A stretch of DNA of 64,000 bases. Source: Hungatella sp. UBA3048. GTDB taxonomy: Bacteria > Bacillota > Clostridia > Lachnospirales > Lachnospiraceae. Every line of letters begins with the position of its first letter. Position 1 is the first letter of the stretch. The stretch lies in assembly GCA_002367105.1 (NCBI GenBank), contig DFCS01000003.1, positions 11,049-75,048 of the forward strand, written 5' to 3'. Positions 1 through 7,863 of this stretch are shown here, one piece after another. The position numbers and the translations under genes are program-made. Under the pieces are notes generated by a model. The model saw only the letters and a program-made list of their open reading frames with translations. It ran no database searches and was not told the DNA's origin.

Positions 1-35
1 ATAAGCGGCACGGTGCATTTTTTCGGCAAAGATTA

Positions 36-245
36 TTATTGAATAGAAATAACTTTATAATCGTGAGCTTCTACGGCACTTTTTAAAGCTGCATCTGAAA
101 TTTCTCGATTCAAAGTTACAATTGCTGTTCCATTTTCATGGCTTACAATAGCTGTTGATACTTCAGGAAGTTCTTCCAAGCCTTTCTTTACCCGGGCTTC
201 GCAATGCCCGCACATCATACCTTCAATTCTCAATGTTTTTTCCAT
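36..245 (-). CDS. copZ: Possible independently translated CopZ-like copper chaperone inside copA
   Basis: The last 69 codons of copA form a complete HMA domain beginning with Met773 (MEKTLRIEGMMCGHCEARV). Directly upstream of this in-frame ATG is a full GGAGGT Shine-Dalgarno (258 down to 253) with a 7-base spacing. This is as good as the ribosome sites of stand-alone genes here and unusual inside a coding sequence. Soluble Cu(I) chaperones (CopZ) have this size and fold and deliver copper to CopA. The domain could be made both as the pump's C-terminus and as a free chaperone. The ribosome site is seen; separate translation is inference. Confidence 0.5.
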   Translation of the reverse strand: MEKTLRIEGMMCGHCEARVKKGLEELPEVSTAIVSHENGTAIVTLNREISDAALKSAVEAHDYKVISIQ

Positions 246-2561
246 TAATTTTACCTCCGATTTCTTTTTGTTTTTTATTTTTTTATCATGCTTTGCGTTA
301 TGAATGGAATAAAAATTCAGCCGCAAAGCGTTAGTTACTACGCAGAAGCTGGATAGACTCATGGCCGCAGCACCAAACATTGGATTCAGCTGCCAGCCAA
401 AGAGTGGAATCCATACACCTGCAGCTAACGGAATACCTATAATATTATAAATAAAGGCCCAGAAAAGGTTTTCATGGATATTTCTCAACGTAGCGCGGCT
501 CAGCCGAATGGCCGCAGGAACATCGCTTAATCTGCTTTTCATCAGTACTACATCGGCGGCATCAATGGCAATATCTGTACCAGCACCAATCGCAATACCA
601 ATATCTGCTCTGGTTAAAGCAGGTGCATCATTGATTCCATCTCCCACCATAACAACCTTTCCTTGGTTCTGAAGCGTGCGCACCACTTGTTCCTTGCCGT
701 CTGGCAGCACTCCTGCAATGACTTCATCCACGCCAGCCTGTTTGCCGATAGCGTTTGCAGTCCGCTCATTATCACCTGTCAGCATGACGACACGAAGTCC
801 CATGTTCTGCAATTCTTTAACGGCCCGCGGACTATCTTCTTTTATCACATCTGCAACAGCAATAATACCAATGAGTTTTCCATCTGCCGCAAAGAATAAG
901 GGAGTTTTTCCTTCTTCTGCCAATTGTTCCGACTGTTCTTTTATCTCTGCCGACACCTCTGCCTGACTGCTGATAAACTTAAAGTTACCGCCAACAAGTG
1001 ATTTGCCTTCCCATATTGCAGACAATCCGTTGCCTGGTAACGCGGTAAAATCACTTACATCAGAAGTCTTTATCTTCTCTTCTTCTGCATAGGCCAGAAC
1101 AGCACGAGCAAGGGGATGCTCACTCTTTTTTTCCAAGGCATAGGCGGCTGTCAGCAGTTCCTGCTTTGACACTCCTTCTGACGAAATGATATCTGTTACT
1201 TTTGGCTCTCCGCTGGTAATTGTACCAGTCTTATCCAATGCAACTATCTGCATTTTTCCAGCTTCCTCTAAAGATACCGCTGTCTTGAACATTATTCCAT
1301 TTTTAGCACCCATGCCGTTGCCCACCATGATTGCAACCGGTGTTGCCAATCCCAAAGCACAAGGGCAGCTGATAACCAGAACAGAAATACCTCTGGCAAG
1401 CGCGAAACCAATACTTTCTCCCACCAAAAGCCAAATGGCTATGGTTAGCAAGGCAATGCCTATTACAACTGGTACAAATACCCCCGATACCTGATCTGCT
1501 ACTTTGGCAATGGGTGCTTTTGTGGCAGCAGCATCACTGACCATCTGAATAATCTGAGATAAAGTAGTATCCTGACCAACTCTGACCGCTTGACACTTAA
1601 TATATCCGGATTGATTGATGGTTGCTGCAGATACCTGATCTCCTTCTGCCTTGTCTACGGGAATGCTTTCACCTGTTAAAGCTGATTCATTGACTGCACT
1701 GGCTCCTTCCAATACAATACCATCTACCGGAATGTTTTGGCCGGGGCGCACTACAAAGATATCACCGCTTTTAACCTGATCAATGGTAACTTCTGCTTCC
1801 AAACCGTCTTTCAAAATAATTGCGGTTTTAGGAGCCAGTTTCATAAGACTTTTCAAGGCATTGGTAGTTTTTCCTTTAGAATTTGCCTCCAGCATCTTAC
1901 CTACCGTAATCAGAGCTAAAATCATCGCAGCAGATTCAAAGTAAAATTCGTGCATATAAGCCATAACGTCATTTAAATTTCCTTTAAGCTGAGCGTCTGT
2001 CATGGCAAATAATGCGTAGGTACTGTATACAAACGCCGCACCTGAACCCAACGCTACTAATGTGTCCATATTAGGTGCTTTATGAATCAGACCTTTAAAT
2101 CCACTGATAAAAAATTTCTGGTTAATTACCATGACAATGACAGATAGGAGAAGCTGAATTAATCCCATTGCCACATGATTATCGGCAATAGCTGACGGGA
2201 GCGGCCATTTCCACATCATATGTCCCATGGAAAAATACATCAGAACAATCAAAAATCCCAAAGATGACCAAAGCCGACGCTTTAAAACAGGAGTTTCCGT
2301 ATCTTTTAAAGGATCATCGCTGCCTGCCGGGATTGCTGTATTTGTTCCAGCAGCCGCATTACCGCCCTTTATAGTCGCCCCATATCCGGCGTTCTCTACT
2401 GCCTGTATAACCTCTTTTTCAGAGGCAGTACCTTCAACTCCCATGGAATTAGTCAAAAGGCTGACAGAGCATGATGTAACCCCTGAAACCTTTGATACTG
2501 CTTTTTCCACGCGGGTACTACAAGCTGCACAACTCATTCCTGTTACAGTATATTGTTTCAT
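36..2561 (-). CDS. copA: Copper-exporting P1B-type ATPase with N- and C-terminal HMA domains
   Basis: This 841-residue membrane pump probably exports Cu(I) using ATP. An N-terminal HMA domain carries GMSCAAC (Cys11, Cys14). About eight hydrophobic segments follow, with the actuator TGES at 296-299, the Cu-site CPC at 399-401 in TM6, and the phosphorylation motif DKTGT with Asp443. After the last membrane helix comes a Lys-rich linker and a second HMA domain with MMCGHC (Cys784, Cys787). The start follows GGAGGT and directly abuts the stop of a small HMA-like fragment downstream of csoR, so the three are probably one transcript from the CsoR-controlled promoter near 3025. The family assignment is secure; Cu(I) rather than Ag(I) specificity is inferred from CPC and from the adjacent CsoR. 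An internal ribosome site could also yield the C-terminal domain alone. Confidence 0.96.
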   Translation of the reverse strand: MKQYTVTGMSCAACSTRVEKAVSKVSGVTSCSVSLLTNSMGVEGTASEKEVIQAVENAGYGATIKGGNAAAGTNTAIPAGSDDPLKDTETPVLKRRLWSSLGFLIVLMYFSMGHMMWKWPLPSAIADNHVAMGLIQLLLSVIVMVINQKFFISGFKGLIHKAPNMDTLVALGSGAAFVYSTYALFAMTDAQLKGNLNDVMAYMHEFYFESAAMILALITVGKMLEANSKGKTTNALKSLMKLAPKTAIILKDGLEAEVTIDQVKSGDIFVVRPGQNIPVDGIVLEGASAVNESALTGESIPVDKAEGDQVSAATINQSGYIKCQAVRVGQDTTLSQIIQMVSDAAATKAPIAKVADQVSGVFVPVVIGIALLTIAIWLLVGESIGFALARGISVLVISCPCALGLATPVAIMVGNGMGAKNGIMFKTAVSLEEAGKMQIVALDKTGTITSGEPKVTDIISSEGVSKQELLTAAYALEKKSEHPLARAVLAYAEEEKIKTSDVSDFTALPGNGLSAIWEGKSLVGGNFKFISSQAEVSAEIKEQSEQLAEEGKTPLFFAADGKLIGIIAVADVIKEDSPRAVKELQNMGLRVVMLTGDNERTANAIGKQAGVDEVIAGVLPDGKEQVVRTLQNQGKVVMVGDGINDAPALTRADIGIAIGAGTDIAIDAADVVLMKSRLSDVPAAIRLSRATLRNIHENLFWAFIYNIIGIPLAAGVWIPLFGWQLNPMFGAAAMSLSSFCVVTNALRLNFYSIHNAKHDKKIKNKKKSEVKLMEKTLRIEGMMCGHCEARVKKGLEELPEVSTAIVSHENGTAIVTLNREISDAALKSAVEAHDYKVISIQ

Positions 2562-2681
2562 TTAAACCTCCTTAAGCTCTATCTTCGATACCGCATAACA
2601 AACCCGTTTCACGGCCTGCAAAAGCTCCTCATCTGATGTCATACGATCCATAGACACAACCGCTGTTCTCATTTGTGTCAT
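2562..2681 (-). pseudogene. HMA-domain fragment (C-terminal half of a CopZ-like chaperone)
   Basis: A 39-codon frame lies between csoR and copA; its stop TAA is directly followed by the copA ATG. The product (TAVVSMDRMTSDEELLQAVK near its start) matches the second half of an HMA domain and aligns with the end of the CopA C-terminal domain (TAIVTLNREISDAALKSAVE). The first half, including the MxCxxC copper site, is missing. It is best read as the remnant of a copZ gene, possibly still translated and coupling ribosomes into copA, whose GGAGGT lies within its last codons. It begins 1 base after the csoR stop. Confidence 0.55.
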
Positions 2682-2682
2682 C

Positions 2683-2985
2683 CTACTTCATTAATTTTTG
2701 TATCGTAGCGACCAGATCCTCAATCACCTCGTCTTTACCTTCCCGGATATCCTGTACAACACAGGATTTTATGTGATTTGCAAGCAATTCCTTATTAAAC
2801 GCATTGATTGCGGCAGTAATGGCGGCAGTTTGAACCAGAATATCAGTACAATATGCATTTTTTTCCACCATTCCCCGAATTCCTCTGACTTGCCCTTCCA
2901 AGCGGTTCAGCCGGTTAATTAATTTTTTATATTCTTCAGGAGTCCGTTCCTTTGTTCGATAACAAGGTTTTTTCCCTTCTTCCAT
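2683..2985 (-). CDS. csoR: CsoR-family copper-sensing repressor
   Basis: A 100-residue all-helical DUF156 repressor. The Cu(I) ligand set is intact: Cys46 (NAYCTDIL), His71 and Cys75 (LANHIKSC). This C-H-C pattern marks copper sensors and separates them from persulfide-sensing CstR and nickel-sensing RcnR. The ATG at 2985 is chosen because GAGGT sits 7 bases upstream; an ATG two codons earlier is too close to it, and the longer frame would start inside the promoter. Family knowledge: apo-CsoR represses and Cu(I) binding releases DNA. Palindromes matching a CsoR-type operator overlap its own promoter and a divergent one, so autoregulation and control of both the copA side and the DUF169 gene are likely. 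Confidence 0.93.
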   Translation of the reverse strand: MEEGKKPCYRTKERTPEEYKKLINRLNRLEGQVRGIRGMVEKNAYCTDILVQTAAITAAINAFNKELLANHIKSCVVQDIREGKDEVIEDLVATIQKLMK

Positions 2986-3010
2986 GTGCATTACCTCACT
3001 TTTTGATTTT

Positions 3011-3039
3011 AGTATATACCCTACCGGGGTATAAGTCAA
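3011..3039 (-). promoter_or_regulatory. csoR-copA promoter with overlapping CsoR-type operator
   Basis: Minus strand: -35 TTGACT (3039-3034), 17-base spacer, -10 TATACT (3016-3011). The spacer is filled by a palindrome with half-sites TATACC and GGTATA separated by 7 bases (3015-3033), the A/T-flanked GC-centred layout of CsoR operators. Repressor binding here would block polymerase, and copper would relieve it. Confidence 0.8.
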
Positions 3040-3107
3040 TGAAAAATAGAAAATCTTATACTATGAGAAATCAATCTTCTATCTTCTATATAAATACAAT
3101 ACAACGC

Positions 3108-3136
3108 TTGACATATACCCCCATGAGGTATATACT
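3108..3136 (+). promoter_or_regulatory. Divergent consensus promoter with CsoR-type operator
   Basis: Plus strand: TTGACA (3108-3113), 17-base spacer, TATACT (3131-3136). The spacer holds the palindrome ATATACC-N7-GGTATAT (3113-3133), with the same half-site and spacing as the csoR operator. It should drive the FeoA-like remnant and the DUF169 gene under copper control. Confidence 0.78.
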
Positions 3137-3145
3137 TTCTGACAT

Positions 3146-3166
3146 AAATACCCATATGAGGTATTT
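3146..3166. promoter_or_regulatory. Second downstream CsoR-type operator
   Basis: A perfect palindrome AAATACC-N7-GGTATTT, with the same 7-base spacer and GGTAT half-site as the two promoter-overlapping sites. It lies about 10 bases downstream of the -10 box, around the expected start of transcription, a common place for an auxiliary operator. Confidence 0.65.
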
Positions 3167-3208
3167 AAACTTTTACAAACAAATTTATTTTACACAGGAG
3201 GAATTTTA

Positions 3209-3301
3209 TTGAAAACGCTAAAGGATGTAGGTGTGGGACAATCTGCGTCAGTATTTTTTGATTATCTATTGAACATAAATAAAGAATACATAGTACAATA
3301 G
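3209..3301 (+). pseudogene. FeoA-like N-terminal remnant or small leader ORF
   Basis: A TTG codon preceded by AGGAGG opens a 30-residue frame starting MKTLKDVGVGQSASV, which resembles the first strand of FeoA/SH3-like iron transport proteins (typically MKTLKDLKVGQSA...). The similarity stops there and the frame ends at TAG 3299-3301. FeoA proteins are about 75 residues, so this is probably a decayed feoA. Its strong ribosome site and place directly behind the CsoR-type promoter leave open a small leader peptide. Confidence 0.4.
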
Positions 3302-3338
3302 ATACTTGTATTAAAATACAGAAGGAGAAGGTTGAACG

Positions 3339-4145
3339 ATGGAAATTAAACAAAGTGTGAATATGATTGAAGGATATTTAGATTTAGACAGGAAACCGGT
3401 AGGTGTAAAATTCTTATTTACAAAAGAAGATTTCAATAATTTTGAAGTTGCGCAGAGAGACCGCAAAGTCACATACTGTAATTCGGTGCAGCTTGCAAGC
3501 AAAGGCGAATGCATGAAGCTTACAAAAGAAAATCAAGCCTGTCCTAATGGTGCAACTGCTTTAAAAATGAAAGATGTTATGCCGCCGATGGCAAGTGGTA
3601 TAGCAAGACACAGTAAACATATTTATCATAACGTCGAAATATCTAAGAGCGTTAGCGACGAGATGCAATTCTTAAAGGAAGAACCGTATGGAATTGCAGT
3701 TATGCCGCTGGAGGCTTACGATGTAGAACCAGATATTGTAATTGTAATTTCCAGTCCGTATAATGTTATGAGGTTTATCCAGGGACATGGATATTTTAAC
3801 GGATATACGACAAACCTTAAGACTGTCGGACTCCAGGCTGTCTGTCAGGATCTAACAAGTTATCCATACAACACTGGTGATATCAACATTACACTACTGT
3901 GCCCTGGTACTCGTCTTGTTGCAAACTGGAAAGCGGATGAAATCGGCATTGGTATTCCTTTTGCAAAATGGTTTGAAATTGTAGAAGGTGTAAAAGAAAC
4001 AATAAACCCATTTGAAAGAAACAATAAGAAAACAGCTATTCAGAAGAGATTGAAAGAGCGTGGACTAAACACAAGCGAAATCAAATTCAACAGCAATTAT
4101 GATGATGGATCATATACTGGCGGGCTAATTAATATTCAGGACTAA
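3339..4145 (+). CDS. DUF169 family protein, likely copper-regulated
   Basis: A 268-residue soluble protein of family DUF169, whose function is unknown to me. Visible features are a conserved Cys series (Cys47, Cys58, Cys68 in ACPNGATAL, Cys169, Cys188 in LLCPGTRL) that could bind a metal or cluster. No signal peptide or membrane segment is seen. It starts at ATG after AGGAGAAGG and is the only intact gene behind a consensus promoter carrying CsoR-type palindromes, which ties it to copper stress. Its 3' end overlaps the convergent yolD gene by 17 bases. Family call secure; any role in metal handling is inference from the promoter and cysteines. Confidence 0.85.
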   Translation: MEIKQSVNMIEGYLDLDRKPVGVKFLFTKEDFNNFEVAQRDRKVTYCNSVQLASKGECMKLTKENQACPNGATALKMKDVMPPMASGIARHSKHIYHNVEISKSVSDEMQFLKEEPYGIAVMPLEAYDVEPDIVIVISSPYNVMRFIQGHGYFNGYTTNLKTVGLQAVCQDLTSYPYNTGDINITLLCPGTRLVANWKADEIGIGIPFAKWFEIVEGVKETINPFERNNKKTAIQKRLKERGLNTSEIKFNSNYDDGSYTGGLINIQD

Positions 4146-4551
4146 TCATCTGCCCATCTATGCTGATTATATCATCAAAGGGGATCTCGATGCCATCAGA
4201 CATAACGACAATCCGTTTATATTTGTCTATCTTTTTAGCCGAACTGACAGCAGTGACATAGGTGCCGCCATTCTTCTTCCCATCCGGCTGAAAGTAAGTG
4301 ATGGCAATTTCGGGATGCTCTTTAAGCCGGTCTGCTATGATTTGCAGCTTATTGCTCAAAGCGTCCTTCATGGATTCGTCCAATTCTACTCTCTCATCAG
4401 TCAGTCTTGCAGTTTCTTTAATGGCGGCATCATAGCCGGTCAGTGCAGCGAAAGGGGAAAACTGAGCTGCCCGGTCAATGGCTGCCATATGTGGGTGAGC
4501 CGCAGAGACATGGTGGGGTAAATCGATGATATCGTCATATGCCTTCGTCAT
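4129..4551 (-). CDS. YolD-like family protein
   Basis: A 140-residue protein of the YolD-like family. The N-terminal half has the conserved segment HPHMAAIDRAAQFSPFAALT found in YolD proteins paired with Y-family polymerases, and the C-terminal half a small beta-rich domain. It follows the polymerase gene with a 4-base overlap (ATGA type), so the two are translationally coupled. In Bacilli such pairs are SOS or mobile-element associated and the YolD partner is often compared to UmuD, but its biochemical role is not established. No LexA-like operator was recognised upstream. Confidence 0.85.
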   Translation of the reverse strand: MTKAYDDIIDLPHHVSAAHPHMAAIDRAAQFSPFAALTGYDAAIKETARLTDERVELDESMKDALSNKLQIIADRLKEHPEIAITYFQPDGKKNGGTYVTAVSSAKKIDKYKRIVVMSDGIEIPFDDIISIDGQMISPEY

Positions 4552-6071
4552 GCCTTGTGTCCTCCAATCTGCTTATTACGGTCTAATGTGGTAGCGCCTT
4601 CCTCCAGATTCATGCCCTTTAGGATGGCGTTTTTTCCATATTTCTTTTTTATCTCCAGCATAGCTTTCTGCATACTTTTTTCACGAGTAAGCTTGGCTTC
4701 TTCCTCTTCTTTTCTAGCCTGGACAGCACCGTAATCCGTAAAGAGATCAAGCTGTTCAAAGTTATCTGACTTTTGAACGGTCTCCTCATCCACAACATGA
4801 TTCGCTGTGATATTGACTCTCCTGACAAGTAGATTTTTGTCAACAATTCGCTCGAATAACTCCGTGACAGCATCCATGATTAATTTTGTAGAGGAGGTCT
4901 GTCTTCCAAGGTTTGCCGTACCATGCGCGGATTTCGGAACAGCACGTCCGTAATGGTCGGTGGTGACCGCCCCGCGGTATGAGTTCTTGATCTTCGGGTT
5001 TGTCAGATTTTCAATATCATATCCAACCGTCAAAACAAGCTGGTCAGTCACAAGCTTTTTATCAACCAAATCAAGTACCAGCAGATCGGTCATTTCCCAC
5101 ACAATCAGCTTTGCTTTATCAAAGGGATAGGGGCTTTGCAATACCTGCCCCGATCCAATACTGTTTGTGCTTGGTTTATACGCTTTAATATCTGCAATCG
5201 TGCATGGCTCCCACCCCCATGCATGGTCTATCAACAACTCCGCATTGATGCCAAACAATTTATACAATAAATCTTCTTTATAATAATCATTAGACTTACC
5301 TATCGAGCATCTTGCAATATCTCCCATGGTAAATAGGCCTTGTTCCTCCAGCTTCTTAGCATAACCTCTGCCAACACGCCAAAAGTCTGTTAATGGCCGA
5401 TGTGACCACAGCAAGCGTCGGTAGCTTATTTCATCCAATTCTGCTATCTGCACTCCGTTTTGATCCACCGGGATACGCTTTGCCTGAATATCCATAGCGA
5501 TCTTGCAAAGGTACAAGTTTGTGCCTATTCCCGCTGATGCTGTAATACCGGTCGTTTTAAGTACTTCCAGAATCATTTTTGTGGCAAGCTCACGGGCTGA
5601 AAGATTGTAGGTGATCAGATAATCGGTGGCATCGATGAAAACTTCATCGATGGAGTAGACATGAATATCTTCGGGCGCGATGTACGTTAAGTAGATATTG
5701 TAAATCCGCGTGCTGTATTCGATATAATGCGCCATTCTCGGTGGAGCAATAATATAGTCAAGCGAGAGACCCGGTGAGGATTTCAATTCCGTATCGCTGT
5801 AAGAGGCACCGGAAAAGGCTCGTTCCGGTGCTTCGCGCAGCCGTGCCGCATTAACTTCCCGGACCTTCTGCACGACCTCAAACAGCCTCGCCCTACCGGA
5901 AATCCCATATGCTTTGAGGGAGGGAGAGACGGCAAGACATATAGTTTTTTCGGTGCGGCTAGCGTCAGCGACAACTAGGTTCGTGGTCAGCGGATCAAGT
6001 CCTCGTTCCATACACTCGACCGAAGCGTAGAAGGATTTTAAATCGATTGCAAAATAGGTTCTGTTCTTCAT
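4548..6071 (-). CDS. Y-family (UmuC/UvrX-like) translesion DNA polymerase
   Basis: A 507-residue Y-family polymerase. The first catalytic Asp is in FAIDLKSFYASVECMERG near the N-terminus and the second acidic pair is in YSIDEVFIDATDYL. Helix-hairpin and little-finger regions follow, and the C-terminus ends in a charged Lys/Glu-rich tail. Its length and pairing with a YolD protein match the UvrX/YqjW subgroup of Firmicutes rather than DinB. The expected role is replication past DNA lesions. It overlaps the following yolD by 4 bases and is preceded by the RibD-like gene, about 33 bases away on the same strand. Confidence 0.92.
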   Translation of the reverse strand: MKNRTYFAIDLKSFYASVECMERGLDPLTTNLVVADASRTEKTICLAVSPSLKAYGISGRARLFEVVQKVREVNAARLREAPERAFSGASYSDTELKSSPGLSLDYIIAPPRMAHYIEYSTRIYNIYLTYIAPEDIHVYSIDEVFIDATDYLITYNLSARELATKMILEVLKTTGITASAGIGTNLYLCKIAMDIQAKRIPVDQNGVQIAELDEISYRRLLWSHRPLTDFWRVGRGYAKKLEEQGLFTMGDIARCSIGKSNDYYKEDLLYKLFGINAELLIDHAWGWEPCTIADIKAYKPSTNSIGSGQVLQSPYPFDKAKLIVWEMTDLLVLDLVDKKLVTDQLVLTVGYDIENLTNPKIKNSYRGAVTTDHYGRAVPKSAHGTANLGRQTSSTKLIMDAVTELFERIVDKNLLVRRVNITANHVVDEETVQKSDNFEQLDLFTDYGAVQARKEEEEAKLTREKSMQKAMLEIKKKYGKNAILKGMNLEEGATTLDRNKQIGGHKA

Positions 6072-6104
6072 GGTTATTCTCCGGCTAGCATTTTATTCAT
6101 CCTT

Positions 6105-6626
6105 TTATCGTTTTGAATAATAAAACACAGCAATTCCATCGCTAATGGTGTATTTATCAAGATGAAGCTGTATTGTCGGATTGTTCCCCAAAAACAGAGG
6201 ACGGCCCTTTCCAAGTATCGTCGGAATGATTCCCACAATATATTCATCAATCGCATTGGCCTTAATAAAGTGATCTACCAGACCTCCGCCGCCAAACAGA
6301 AATATATTTTTACCACTGTCCTTTTCTTTTTCAAATATGCTGACAATATCCCCATGGATAAAATGGATATTACCCTCATCTTCTTTCTCTTCACTTGTAG
6401 CTACATAAACCGTTTTTGTTGGATACTCTTTCGCAAAACCCTGATCGTAGCAGTTTTTTCCCATAACAACAAGGTCAATATCCGCAAGAAACTCTTCAAA
6501 CTCACTTTTTTCGGCTGTATCAATTGAGGTATCGCCTTGTCCAACAATCCAGTCATAGCCTCCGTCTTCATCAGCAATATATCCGTCAATGCTGATGGCT
6601 AAGTTCATAATAATTTTTCCACTCAT
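6105..6626 (-). CDS. RibD C-terminal / dihydrofolate reductase-like protein
   Basis: A 173-residue NADPH-dependent reductase fold of the RibD_C family: MNLAISIDGYIADEDGG at the start, then DLVVMGKNCYD and FLFGGGGLVDHFIKANAIDE. Members near MarR genes are common in Firmicutes and are usually annotated dihydrofolate reductase family, though few have a known substrate. The ATG at 6626 is chosen because AAGGAG precedes it; the longer frame adds 19 residues unlike the family. It follows marR by about 90 bases on the same strand and is probably co-transcribed and co-regulated with it. Confidence 0.88.
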   Translation of the reverse strand: MSGKIIMNLAISIDGYIADEDGGYDWIVGQGDTSIDTAEKSEFEEFLADIDLVVMGKNCYDQGFAKEYPTKTVYVATSEEKEDEGNIHFIHGDIVSIFEKEKDSGKNIFLFGGGGLVDHFIKANAIDEYIVGIIPTILGKGRPLFLGNNPTIQLHLDKYTISDGIAVFYYSKR

Positions 6627-6712
6627 TGTATCGACTCCTTTTTCGTATGTTGGCGCAATGGGTACGGAACCGGGTCCAGCCATAGTAAGACACCGATATA
6701 ATCCGGTAAGTG

Positions 6713-7132
6713 TTATTCTTCAATTTCATTTATATAATCTGCCATAAAATTTAGTACTTCCGTGAAAACAGCTTTTTTATCCTCGGTAAATGCCTTTTCT
6801 ACTGCATTCAGTACCGAGTCCGTTTTTGTACTTTGGCTGCTCTGCTTTACTTTTTCCGATAATGAGATGTAAAAGAACCGCTTATCCTGTGTAGACTGGG
6901 CTTTTTGAATAAGCCCCAACTCTTCCAGCTCATTTACCTTTTGAGTCACGGCAGGACGGGAAAGTCCCAATGTTTCTGCCAGTTCGCTGACCGTCGTTCT
7001 TTCTCTGTGTCCTATGATAAACAAATGCAGAATATTGATATAACTGGTTTCTTTGCCCCAATCGCTATTTTTCATTTCGTTATATTGATCCATATCGATA
7101 GCCCGCATGAATCGCTCAAATGCTTCTCTCAA
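6713..7132 (-). CDS. MarR-family transcriptional regulator
   Basis: A winged-helix MarR regulator of about 139 residues. The recognition region is TVSELAETLGLSRPAVTQKV, followed by the wing (AQSTQDKRFFYISLS) and C-terminal dimerisation helices. I prefer the TTG at 7132, preceded by GGAGGT, to the upstream ATG at 7198, because the longer frame would run through the promoter and operator repeats. A perfect inverted repeat lies just upstream, as expected for autorepression. The target is probably its own operon with the RibD-like reductase; the inducer is unknown. Confidence 0.88.
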   Translation of the reverse strand: MREAFERFMRAIDMDQYNEMKNSDWGKETSYINILHLFIIGHRERTTVSELAETLGLSRPAVTQKVNELEELGLIQKAQSTQDKRFFYISLSEKVKQSSQSTKTDSVLNAVEKAFTEDKKAVFTEVLNFMADYINEIEE

Positions 7133-7150
7133 TAATACCTCCAGATATAA

Positions 7151-7236
7151 TAGTTTCAAATACAAAACTATTATATCACAGTTAAAGAAAACCATCAAGT
7201 AGTTTCATTTTTGAAACTACTATTTGAAACTACTAT
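7151..7236. promoter_or_regulatory. MarR operator cluster
   Basis: The half-site TAGTTTCA occurs four times in 86 bases: tagtttcaaa at 7151-7160, a perfect 10-base inverted repeat AGTAGTTTCA-TTTT-TGAAACTACT at 7198-7221, and tttgaaactact at 7223-7234. This looks like a multi-site autoregulatory operator for the adjacent marR gene. Confidence 0.7.
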
Positions 7237-7270
7237 TACACATACGCTTTTTTCGCGGCACTTATGCTAT

Positions 7271-7308
7271 GTAAATAAAAAGAGTATGCAAATAGCCCCT
7301 ACTCTTTT
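7271..7308 (-). terminator. Terminator of the eut operon
   Basis: On the minus strand AAAAGAGTA pairs with TACTCTTTT around a 13-base loop and is followed by a T-rich run (TTTTTATTT). It lies about 55 bases after the eutQ stop and before the marR operator region. Confidence 0.75.
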
Positions 7309-7362
7309 CATAAAAAGATTGGGCAGTAATGGGTGTTCGGACTATTTCCACTATCTGCCTTT

Positions 7363-7821
7363 TTATTTATTTTGCCAGTCAGCCGGATAAGTCACATAGA
7401 TAAATCTTGCCTTTCCTTCAACCGAAAACTGAATACTTGATCCACTTGGAATCAAAATCAATTCTCCTGCTTTGGCAGTTATACGACGGCCATCTATAAT
7501 AATAGTCAGAGTTCCTTCAATGATATAATCAATTTCATCATACCCTAACGTCCAATCGAAGGTAGTATTTTCCATTATCATTAATCCGCAACCTAGTCTG
7601 GGACTTTCAGTAAGTGACACTAAATCCTTCGTATACACTTTATGATTGGGGTTACCTGTGTCCAACCGGTCTTCTTCACTTACAGAAAACAATGGCAGCG
7701 AAATGGACATTACACCGCTAGAGTCAACATGCCTCTTTGAAGAATCATTTAACTTATTGCTGTATTCTTCCATTATAATACTACGAACCAGCTTTTCAAT
7801 TTCTGATCTGTCTATATTCAA
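7363..7821 (-). CDS. eutQ: EutQ-type cupin, ethanolamine utilisation
   Basis: A 152-residue protein with a short amphipathic N-terminal helix (IEKLVRSIIMEEYSNKL), a form typical of microcompartment targeting peptides, and a C-terminal cupin barrel (GYDEIDYIIEGTLTIIIDGR, then AGELILIPSGSSIQFSVEG). EutQ of Salmonella (about 230 residues) is reported to have acetate kinase activity; this copy is shorter in the region before the cupin. It is the last gene of the eut operon. The start is TTG preceded by GGAGGT. Naming is firm from fold and context; whether the short form is a kinase cannot be judged. Confidence 0.88.
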   Translation of the reverse strand: MNIDRSEIEKLVRSIIMEEYSNKLNDSSKRHVDSSGVMSISLPLFSVSEEDRLDTGNPNHKVYTKDLVSLTESPRLGCGLMIMENTTFDWTLGYDEIDYIIEGTLTIIIDGRRITAKAGELILIPSGSSIQFSVEGKARFIYVTYPADWQNK

Positions 7822-7863
7822 TATCTTACCTCCATCCGTATTTAAATCTCTATCGTATTTGCT

